NCBI RefSeq assembly: GCF_000189635.1
Contig: NW_002476567.1
Location: 372,001 to 436,000 of the forward strand
From: Tetrahymena thermophila SB210
Taxonomy: Eukaryota > Ciliophora > Oligohymenophorea > Hymenostomatida > Tetrahymenidae
DNA: 64,000 bases
Reading direction: 5' to 3'
Below, piece after piece: positions 54,625 through 64,000 of this stretch. Position numbers and translations under genes: made by a program. The stretch's first letter is position 1. Every line of letters begins with the position of its first letter. The notes under the pieces were generated by a model that was not told the origin of the DNA, did not search any database, and worked only from the letters and a program-made list of their open reading frames with translations.

Positions 54625-57297
54625 TTTTAAAGAAGTAGATATATGTTTTATCAATAATTTAAATTATTCTTCCTGTTTTTGAAACTAATGCAAACTAACA
54701 AAAATAATTTAATAAATTTTGATTTATATTATATTATTATTAGATTTTTTAGTTTTTCTTATCAAGTTAAACCAACTAATTAATATTCTTTTACTTTGAT
54801 CGCACATCCTCTATTAAAAAAATAATATCTGCTTTATAAGCAAAAGTGCGCTTCAAATTTTCTTCACCTTACAATAATACAAAAGACAATTAGATATTCG
54901 TTGGTTCTAAAATAAAGAAACTAATTTGTTCGTTATTACAAAACATCAATTTTAGTAAATCAATGCTTTAGTACATTATAAGTGATATTTAATCTTTAAA
55001 TTATTTTTAGATAAATGAAAACTAAACCAATTAGATTTACTAATAAGTTTGAATATTTTATGAAAATCAAACACTTTTACTAATTTCGATGAAGATCAAA
55101 GCTTTAATAGCTGTTAATGCTTTACTTTTATATTATCCTTCTTTTAATCAAGGAGTAAATAAATTTTAAAGTCTATAAAAGAATTCATGATTAAATATCT
55201 AAATCTATGCGTTAAAATACAACATTTTAAAAACTAAATACTATTGTAAGCCATTGTTATTTTTTTAAATTTAAAATATAAAAATCTTTTTTTTGAAAAT
55301 GCGACTGACTAATTGTTTATTTTTACTCTCGAATTTAGTTTTTTATAAAAAATACACAGTTAAATGAATAAATTTTAATTGATTTTCTTATTTTTTCTCC
55401 CTTAAACTTTTTGTTCGAACGAAGATTTTTTATCTAAGACTGAAAGATATTGTATTGCTTTTACAAATGCGTTATCATCATAAAATAATATTTTAATACC
55501 AAGCTATTTTTATAATTATCCTAATTAGAGACTTTTAAAAATTCAGGCTAAAAAATTAATTAATATTAACAAATAGAATTTTTAGTGGTTTATAAATTTT
55601 TTAATATTATCTATTTCAAAAATAAATCTATTTTGAATATCTTTTGTATTATGCAGATAAGTATCTGAAAAGATAGTCATTTTTTACATTTAATACGTAC
55701 ATATTTTAAAAGGGTATTTAAAAATAATTTGCTAGTGTTAATAGCTATTTTTAGCCACTTAGTATTACAATAATAATTTATATTACAAGATATATAATTA
55801 AGAAAAATAGTTAACTTGGAATAGAAAAACTGAATACGCTTGAAAGCATAATAAAATTATAATTAAAAGATTATAACTCTATTAAATTTTGAAATCCAAA
55901 TTGTTATAGAATAATCTAATAGCCAAAAAATATTTATTTATGAAAATTGTTTAATTCTATAAATTCAATAATACTTGTTTGTAATTTTAAAGAAAAGTTA
56001 CTTATAAAAAGAACTTTATCTCATTTACTTTTTTTTTGATATATTTTGTGTTTTTAAATTTATTCAGCACATTTTTTGTTTTTATTTGAGTGTCTTTAAA
56101 TAACAAAAACAGTTAATAATGCTATAGACAAATTTTAAGTAATAGTAAGCATTTGCTCTTTTTTTTCTTTTCTATTCTCTCCAAGAAAATAAATTTGATT
56201 AAATTATTTTGAATGACATAATTTAAAATATCATTAAAGTTTATTTTAAAAAATTTTCTAATTTTTAGAAATAATCAATGAAAAAAATTTAAAATAAAAT
56301 TCAGAAATTAGGGTAATAATTAACTTTTTTTATTTGAAAATTAAAATGTCTAAATTATCATTTTTTAATGAAATTAATATTTTTATTAATTTGAAATTTA
56401 AAAAAATTATTTAAAAATTTTTCATAATTAAATAATAAAATAATTAATATCAAAAATAAATTGAAAATATTATCAAAAAAATAAAAATCTATTTTGAATT
56501 ATTTTAATTAATTTTTTTCTTTTTAAAAGAAATGATATTAATTAAAGGTGTAAATAACTTAAAATATTTTAAATAATTAATATTTGTTGAATTTAAAATT
56601 TTAATTATTAAAATAAAATCTATTTGAAAATTTAAAAAAAATGAGTATCAATTAAAAAAAGAAACAGTCAAATAAAAAATATCTTTTTTACATGATTTAT
56701 TTATCATAGAAATAAATAAAATTATTAATTAATTAAATTAATATTATTTTAATCTTTATAAAAATAAATTAAAGAAATGTTATTTAGTTTATAAATAATG
56801 AGAAATATTTATAAATAATTATTTTTTATTGAAATTAACATTTTAATTTATTTTGAAAAATCTGTTTGCAAGTTCTAAAAAAAATAAATGCCAAAATATT
56901 TAATTAAAAAATAAATAAAAGAAAAAATTAAGAAAGAAATAAATATCTTTTTTTTTTATTTTATTGAAAAATTTCACATGATTTTTTTCACAAATAGATC
57001 AATTAATTTATTTCTTTCAATTCAATTCAATTTTTCTGTTTATTTTTAATTTTTATATAATCAAATGTTAAAGAGATGGTATTAAACATACAAATAATTA
57101 ATTTTGACCACTTAGCTTTAAAAATTGGAGTTTAAGAGTTGAATTTAATGATTTTATAAAGAAAAGTTAAAAAATGTCTCAAATACAAAGCATACATAAA
57201 ATTTCTTTGTACAGTGTTATATGTTATTTTCATATTAGTTAGGACAAATTAATATTAGTGTGTATTGATTTGTTAAAGAAATTGGTTATTATTTTGC
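54625..57297. other. long intergenic region
   Basis: About 2.7 kb without a supportable gene. The part from about 56250 to 57050 is almost pure A/T. A 34-codon frame at 55089-55190 was considered and rejected. The region lies upstream of the CTL gene and downstream of the TCBP-like gene. Confidence 0.55.
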
Positions 57298-58634
57298 TCA
57301 GAAAACTAAGGATTACTTTTCGACTCTAATACCAGCCTTTTGGAGAGACTTGATAATGAGGTCTTCGTATTCTTCAAGGGAGACTGAACCATCAGAGTTG
57401 GTGTCAGCCATTTATAACCAGATCTTAACGTCTTCCTTAGTAGGGGTGAAGTTGGACATACCCATTTCAGCATAGGTGTCCTTTAATAAGCCAGCGATTT
57501 CGTCATCTTGTAATTAACCAGAACCGTCCTTGTCGTATCTCTTGAAGAGTCTTCTAGCCTATTTTAATTTAAAAAGATATTTTAAAATTACGTTTTAAAA
57601 TTTTTTATAAGTTCTAAAAAAGAATAAAATGTATTTATTTCTTACGACGTCGAGCTTAGCTTCAACTTCAGGGTTGTATTTGGGCTTGCTGGACTTCTTA
57701 ACCTTTTCTTCAGTGACGATAGTTCTTTAGACAGTGGTACCAGTGAGGTATCTGATGCAAAGTTCTTCAATATCTTAGTAAGTAACAATACCGTCACCGT
57801 TTCTGTCGAGGACTCTGTGGTAGGCCTTGATGTCATCAGAAGAGGGGGCAAAGAAGGAGTTGAAGGACTTGTAGGCTTCAGTAATCATGGGAACACAGTC
57901 GGTGTTTTCGATTCTGCCCTTTCTGCCCTTGTCGTAGTTTTCGAAGATTCTTCTAGCGACAGTCTTAGCACCCTATTAGAAAAGATTAATTAGATTATAA
58001 GAAAAAATGTTTGTCAAATAATTATAGCCAAAGTCTTTTGATCACTAACTCATCAACTAGCTAACTCAATACCGCTTTTGTTCATATCTGATCTGTATCT
58101 AGAGCCTCTGCTTCTTAAGTAAATTGATTTCATATTGTTTTGATGCTAGATAAGAATCAAGAGTTATCATAAAAAGAAGAAGTAAGTTTATTTATTTATT
58201 TTTTGTTAATTTTTGCTTGTATTTATACTTGCTGACTTGATTTATTTTATATGGTACCAAGCTTTTTAAAGTGTATCTTCAAAATTTTTTTGCTATCTTT
58301 TAAAGGCTAAATACCATTTCGTTTTATTCATTCTAGTAAATATGGTTGATAACTTACTTCTTTATTTATATTCTTTTACTCTATAACATGCTCTATTTGC
58401 TTCCTTTTACAAAACCATCAAATTTCTTTTCACTGGCTCAAGTAAAATCAGCATCAGTTCGTGATGATTGATATCGATGTGTGGTAGATGATATTAGTGA
58501 GAGTTAATAACCTGAAAGACTGTAGGCTAAGGGATATAATTGTTTTGAATGGTGGGAGTATTTACTTCAATATCGGTGAGACCAACAGTGGAAGTGAAAC
58601 CAGAAGATCTGAGAGTTTGAGAGTATTGAGCCAT
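57298..58634 (-). CDS. four-EF-hand calcium-binding protein, Tetrahymena TCBP-25/TCBP-23 type
   Basis: Three minus-strand exons (58512-58634, 57646-57972, 57298-57558), all phase 0, give 236 residues. The four EF-hands have loops DKGRKGRIENTD (degenerate), DRNGDGIVTYQD, DKDGSGQLQDDE and DTNSDGSVSLEE; the last three are canonical. The N-terminus is MAQYSQTLRSSGFTSTVGLT and the C-terminus ends AGIRVEKQSLVF. Domain arrangement and size agree with the Tetrahymena 25/23-kDa calcium-binding proteins of cortex and cilia; which paralogue it is cannot be decided here. Exons 2 and 3 use many C-ending codons (GCC, AAC, GAC, CTC, GTC), unlike any other gene in the window, a mark of strong expression in Tetrahymena. 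Intron 1 is long (539 nt), unusually mixed in composition and has a GTTATT donor. Confidence 0.9.
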
Positions 58635-61600
58635 TTATTTATTTATTGTTTGTTTGTTGTTTTTTGAATTTTATTTAATTAATTTTTTTTTGCTTTAAAG
58701 ATTATAAATAATTTTTTATTTAAGTTTTTATTTAAATCGTTCTGAATGAGATACTTGAAAATAAACAAGTAATAAAAAGAAGATAATTCGTAATTTATTA
58801 AATTAAATTATTAAAGCAATCACGCATATCTATTTAAAGTTTTTATTTATTTATTTCATTATTCATTCATTCTTTCATATTAATTCATTGCTTTATATGG
58901 AACAAATTCTTTCTTTCTCTCTTTCACTTTGATTTTTCTTTCAGTTTAACTTCATTTTTCTTTGACATTCTAAAAAACTACTCTCTGCTCATGCAAAACA
59001 ATCATGATAACTAACTAAAAAATCTCTATATGAATATAAAAATTTTAAAACAGCAAACTCTTCTTTGTATCTTTTTTTTGTACAATATTTTTCTCAGCTA
59101 AATAAAAATTTGCGGGGATCTTTACTATTTTGTGATGTTTTTGATATCCAAATAAATAGAAAAAATTTAATTTTAAGGAAACAAACAAACTCAAAGGTTC
59201 TATTCTGATGAGTAATTATTTGCAATTAATTTATTTACTTAAAGATATCTACTGTTGATGTTATTGAAAATATTTCAAAAGATTTTTACCATTAAAATTC
59301 TCAGTTTTTTCGTTTAGTAACTACGAAAATTGCTCTAGTAAAATAAATAAATTAATATGGCTTTCATGTTAGATATCTAAATATATATGCTGCCAATTAT
59401 AATTTCTATCGTTAACAACAAAAGATTATTAAAAATCAGGTGCAGACTATTCAAGCTAAAAAATAGTTAAGTTTTCTAATTAATTTTCAATACTTCCCAA
59501 AAAGATATTTTCTACAGCTAAGCTGTAATATCCTAATCGTTCTATCAATTCTCACGTTTTTTTATTTAGTAAATTTGGTCTTAATATTTTTCAAACATCT
59601 AAACAATTAAATATCACTAAAAAGAGATATATAAAAACAATTCTAAAATCACCATCCAACCAAAATAGTTAGTTGAACTTAAAGTAATTAAATTTATATT
59701 AGCCTATTATATTTTTTGGCACTTAGTTTCCATTTAAAATTTAGTTCATTAATTAAGAAGAATAATCTAAAATGTGTGATGATTATTTATTGACTTAAAG
59801 ATAACAAACCTATAGAAAAAAGTTAATTCAAAAAGCTTAAAAAGAGTTGATAAAAAATATTTTGCATCAAAGTATTTGATTTAGTTTTTATTTATTATTT
59901 TTTAGCTTCTACCTCAAAATGCTTATGCTCTTGAGGTTTTTATAATGAGTCATTGCTTCTTTCTTAAATGGACCAATAAAGTTGGTATGTCATAAAATAT
60001 CTTATGAATTTTACAGAATATAAATACTAAAGCATAGGATTAGCTCGTTTAATATATTTGATTTATATTCTCGAATAGCAAATAAAGCTACCAGTAATGC
60101 TTGATTAATGACCATTTTAACAAATCAATATAAATAAAAAATATTTTTGTAAAAGTAATAATTTTGGCTTTTATGACACTAATCTGGAATAAAATCTTTA
60201 GAATATCTGAGTAATGTAATTAATTGAGTGGGATTTTTCTTTATTTCCATTTTTAGTTCAGAATTTTTTTTATTACAATTGAAAAATGTAAGAAAAAAAA
60301 TTTGTTTCAATTACGTATGTAAAATAAATTAATAAATACAAAATAAAGTTTCTTAAGAAGATATAATTTAATTCTATAATTTATCCTATTAATGGTATCA
60401 AAAGGAGATAAAGTTTATTACTTATTTTATTTTCTTTTTAAATTTTAATAATTTGCCATATTTTTATTAGAGAGTAACTTCTCATTTTTTTAAGTATTGT
60501 TCTAAAAAAATTTTTTGGAATTTCACATAGATATTTTTAAGAGTTTGTTATTTTTAATGATGTGTATGTAAACAAGCAAATTCTATTTATAATCTTATAA
60601 TATTTAGAATACATATAAACAACAAATATGAAATATTAGGACAAATACATTTTATCGCGTATAAGTATTATCTAAAACATGAACGATAACTTTTTAGATT
60701 TTGCAAAATAAAAAAATTTTGTTTTACCACTATTAATAATGTTATATTTTTTCTAGTAGAGATATTTTACCAATCAAATACATCTAAAAAATCTGCTCAT
60801 TGCAAATAAAACTTAATATATTATTTGCAAATGATGTTCCATTAGGCTAAATTTTTTCTTCATAAACACCTTTTATAGATTTTTCCATGATAGAAAATAG
60901 ATCAAATGATTTTCTTTTTTTATCAAATCGCATCATAAATATAGATAATTTTTGAATATCTTTAGATATAAAATAAAAAACGAATAAATAAATTAATAAA
61001 AAATAAAAATTGTGATATCACCTAAATGAAAGTAGTATTTTATGAAATATAAAAATAGATAAGGTAAATCGAAATTTATTTTTACATACTTAATTAGGGC
61101 ATTTTTAGAATATTTTATTGACATTTTTATTTTCTAATTTAAGTATGGAAAGATAATGGTTCAATTTTCTTAAAATATATTTTAACTTACAAATCTTAAG
61201 GATAGTGAAAAATGAAAAAATCATCTATTTATTTTTTATTACAATAATTATAAAAAATAAAAAAATAATAAATTTAAAAAAAATTAAAAAAACAAAATTA
61301 ATATCTTTATGAATTAAAAAATCTATTGTAATTGATAATTAATTTTTATTAAAAAAGGATAATAATTATTAATAGCACTTAGAAATTTTAAATAATTTTA
61401 AATAAATAACATTGAAATCGTTGAAAATTAAAATAAATTTTTTTAAAAGAGTAATATCATAAATTAATTTTTAAACTTATTAATTTGATAAGTATAATAT
61501 TTGTTTATTAAAGCAGTAACAATCACAGGTTGTATCACTTAATAAGTGAATTGTTCTTGAAATTACACAGTTTTCGGTAATATATGCTAATAAATAAAGA

Positions 61601-61793
61601 TGATATGAAATTAAAAGTAGTAGTGTGTTTAATTCTTTATTTATTTATATTTTGTTAAATTAATTTTTTTTATTTTTTATGATATTTATGATTTTAATTT
61701 TTATATCATATCATCATAAATTTCTTTATCAAAACTATTACGATTAAAAATTTATAAAAATAAATATATCAACTTCAGTGAAATCTTATATTT
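58635..61793. other. long intergenic region, divergent
   Basis: About 3.2 kb between divergent genes, the longest gene-free stretch here. It starts with TTTATT and TTCATT repeats (58836-58930). A small stem (ACCTCAA...TTGAGGT, 59911-59937) and a short palindrome (CACTTAATAAGTG, near 61538) are the only structured elements noticed. No coding frame or RNA gene is supported. Confidence 0.55.
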
Positions 61794-64000
61794 ATGGATA
61801 GCCAATAGTAATAAACTTAATAAGGAGTCAATTCGAACTTGCAGTAAGTTAATATACAAAAAGGCAGGGATCCTTTAGGAGTTATGAAGACAAAGCCATC
61901 TTAAAATGACCGTATGCTTTTTTACTAAGTTCGCAACATATGCTTACTTATAATAATAATTAGTCTGCAGTTTACAAAGCGTTTATAAAATATAACTTTA
62001 CTCTGCAATTTCTTAGCATTAAAAATAAGAATAACTTATTTTATTTAATAAAATTAGAGTTTGTCATCAACAAGAATACAAATAATGTCATCTTATCTGT
62101 AATTTTTAAATTATTTGATTTTACTTTCGCAAATTTATCCATTTATTTATTTATTAACTACTTCTCGATAGTTTTTTAAATAATTTTTCTATGAATAATA
62201 AATAAAAAGGGCGATAGATCATCTAACTAAAGAAGAGTAAATTATTTAATTTAAAACATGAGCATTATCAAAAACATAATGAATTTATTTTAAAAATTAG
62301 ATTATTAGCTTTAACTCGGCAAGATCTTCCGAAGCTCCATAAAATTAGTTTTAACAAAATTTATAGCAAAATTAATAGCAAAGTTAGGAGTCTTTGATTC
62401 GTAGAGAGTCACCTCCTTAATAAACTAATAAATAAAACTCACATAAGGATAATTTCTCTCCTATTAAAAAGAACCCTGACCCTGCTATTGCAATATTCTC
62501 AAATTATTCAACTTAAAATCCCTTTAAAGAGCATGATAAATTTGATGATATAAATAAAAACAGATAGAGCACATAAAATTAAAATAACAACAATTCAAGC
62601 AATAGCAGCAGCTAAAATATATCAAATGACTGGATTGATATTAGGAAAGATAATTAAAGCCAAACATTTGAAAAAGGTTAAGTTAAAGTAGTAAATTTAA
62701 AAGGGAAGGATCCTCATATTATTGCATAAGAATAGGAAATTATGTTTAATTCTCTAAAAAATATGAAAGTAGATCGCGATTTTATTTTAAAGGGTGAGGA
62801 ATTGAAAGCGTTTTCAGAAACTTTTCTCAAGTTTGGTTAGTATATGGTTGAAGGCAAATTAATTCTAACAAACTACAAAGTAATTTATATTAAATTAAGA
62901 GCATATATATCATTAAATTAATATAAATGTATTTAAATTTATCTTTAATATCAAAGTTAATATTTGTGCCAAATGATGAAGGTAGATTATTCTAATTTAT
63001 TGATAGAAAAGATTTTCAGTTGATACCATTAGGGTTCATTCATAAGCTAGAAAGAAGTGTAGAAAAGAAGGGTTTATAGTATTCTTATATTGATATAACA
63101 TGTAAAGATGGCAGAAATTATAGGTTTAGATACTAGCCAGAGTGCTAAAACTAATCATTTGAAATGTAAATCAAAATACATGCAACTGCATTTCCTGAGG
63201 ATGTAAGGAGACTCTTTTCCTATTCTTATAGCATCTATGACAGATAATTAGAAGATTAATTTTAAGGATGGTAACTATTAGACATCAAAGCTGAATTTGA
63301 AAGACAAGGTGTTATTATTTAACCAGTCGAATTTGATAAAAGCCAAACAGATAAGGATTATGCATCAGTAAAAGAATTTGTTTCTATGAAAATAGATTTT
63401 AAAAATTCCATTTTATTGTAAAAATTCTAATTAACTTTTTGAATAATTAATTAGAGTCCTTTCAAGTATATGGACAATAGCACAGGTGGAGTTTGCTCAA
63501 CTTATCCCCCTTTGATAGTTGTTCCTAGCAAGTTGTCTAATGATGATGTTATAAAATGCTCGAAATTTCGTTCAAGAGAAAGATTACCAGCACTTTCATT
63601 TGCTTTTAAAAGGAGACCAAATTCTAGCTATACAACTTTATGGAGATGTGCTCAATGTAAGCCTGGTATTAACTCTAATAGATCTATTGAAGATGAGACA
63701 TTCATAAAAGTTATCGGATGTCTTGAAAAAAACTCTAATATTCGTAAATAATTTTCATTACTAAATAAGAAGAATTAATTTTATTTCTATTTTATTAATA
63801 AAAACTAGCTAAGGTAGTAAAAATATACGATGCCAGACCATATCTTAATGCTGTTGGCCAACAAATTACAGGTAAAGGTTATGAGCAGAAATAGTATTAT
63901 AGGAATGGTGATATCGAATTTTTAGATATTCATAATATTCACAAAGTACGTGAGTCTTACAAAAAAATGGCTGCTGCAGCTTATGCTGGTACAAACGAAT
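61794..64000 (+). CDS. myotubularin-family phosphoinositide phosphatase, 5' part (runs off the window)
   Basis: PI3P/PI(3,5)P2 phosphatase family of endosomal membranes. Sure exons: 62301 (or nearby) to 62879, 62957-63417, 63457-63743, and 63809 to the window end. A likely first exon starts at the ATG at 61794 (MDSQQQQTQQGVNSNL); its splice to the 62.3-kb exon is unresolved. After a Q/N/S-rich leader comes a PH-GRAM domain (GQYMVEGKLILTNYKLIFVP, FIDRKDFQLIPLGFIHKLE, ATAFPEDVRRLFSYSY). The start of the phosphatase domain follows: FKYMDNSTGGVCSTYPPLIV, CSKFRSRERLPALSFAFKRR, WRCAQCKPGINSNRS, IYDARPYLNAVGQQITGKGY, DIEFLDIHNIHKVRESYKKM. The CxxGWDR active-site loop lies beyond base 64000, so an active or dead enzyme cannot be told apart. 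Confidence 0.9.

Noticed and set aside
55089-55190. 34-codon frame starting MKIKALIAVNALLLYY, signal-peptide-like
   Set aside because: Too short, no homology, and it ends in low-complexity sequence; the hydrophobic start is expected by chance at this composition.

Overview
The window reads as macronuclear DNA of an oligohymenophorean ciliate, most likely Tetrahymena. It is extremely A+T-rich. Long reading frames open only when TAA and TAG are read as glutamine and TGA is the sole stop. Introns are short, AT-rich and mostly GTAAA...(T)AG. One gene is an EF-hand protein of the Tetrahymena TCBP type. In the standard code every gene looks shattered; in the ciliate code fifteen genes read cleanly from start to TGA inside the window, and two more run off its ends. 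Intron positions were placed by hand from reading-frame phase, splice dinucleotides and family similarity.

Layout, left to right: the 3' end of an unrecognised Q/N-rich protein (+, 1-853); a choline transporter-like (CTL/SLC44) gene (-, 1777-4382); a 105-residue orphan (+, 6502-6868); a giant EF-hand/DUSP ubiquitin hydrolase of USP32 type (+, 8083-17094); a GGA-like VHS-GAT-hinge-adaptin-ear protein (+, 18562-22708); a pseudokinase fused to a polytopic membrane domain (+, 23595-25742); KRR1 (+, 26354-27545) and a BUD22-like protein (+, 28238-29284); a TPX2-like spindle protein (+, 30562-32416); a divergent kinesin with a long coiled-coil tail (+, 33979-38754); a low-complexity protein with one STPG/SHIPPO-like motif (+, 39412-41651); an EF-hand protein (+, 42384-44093); DPM1 (-, 44892-46124); a CFAP97/hemingway-domain protein (-, 46992-49047); an intronless LRR-like protein (+, 50375-51340); a second CTL/SLC44 gene (-, 51999-54624); a four-EF-hand TCBP-like protein with strongly biased codons (-, 57298-58634); and the 5' part of a myotubularin-family gene (+, 61794 to beyond 64000).

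The genes are mostly housekeeping and cell-structure genes: ribosome assembly (KRR1, BUD22-like), dolichol-linked glycosylation (DPM1), spindle and microtubule proteins (TPX2-like, kinesin), cilium (CFAP97-like, perhaps the STPG-like gene) and membrane traffic (deubiquitinase, GGA-like adaptor, myotubularin, transporters). Nothing suggests operons. Intergenic spacers are 0.6 to 3.2 kb of AT-rich DNA without recognisable genes. I saw no tRNA, rRNA, transposon, telomeric G4T2 repeat or chromosome-breakage sequence.

The most notable items are the GGA-like adaptor with a full alpha-adaptin-type ear next to the ubiquitin hydrolase, the pseudokinase-membrane fusion, the DUSP domain split by roughly 770 low-complexity residues, the kinesin with altered nucleotide-switch motifs, and the two CTL paralogues whose intron positions hardly match.
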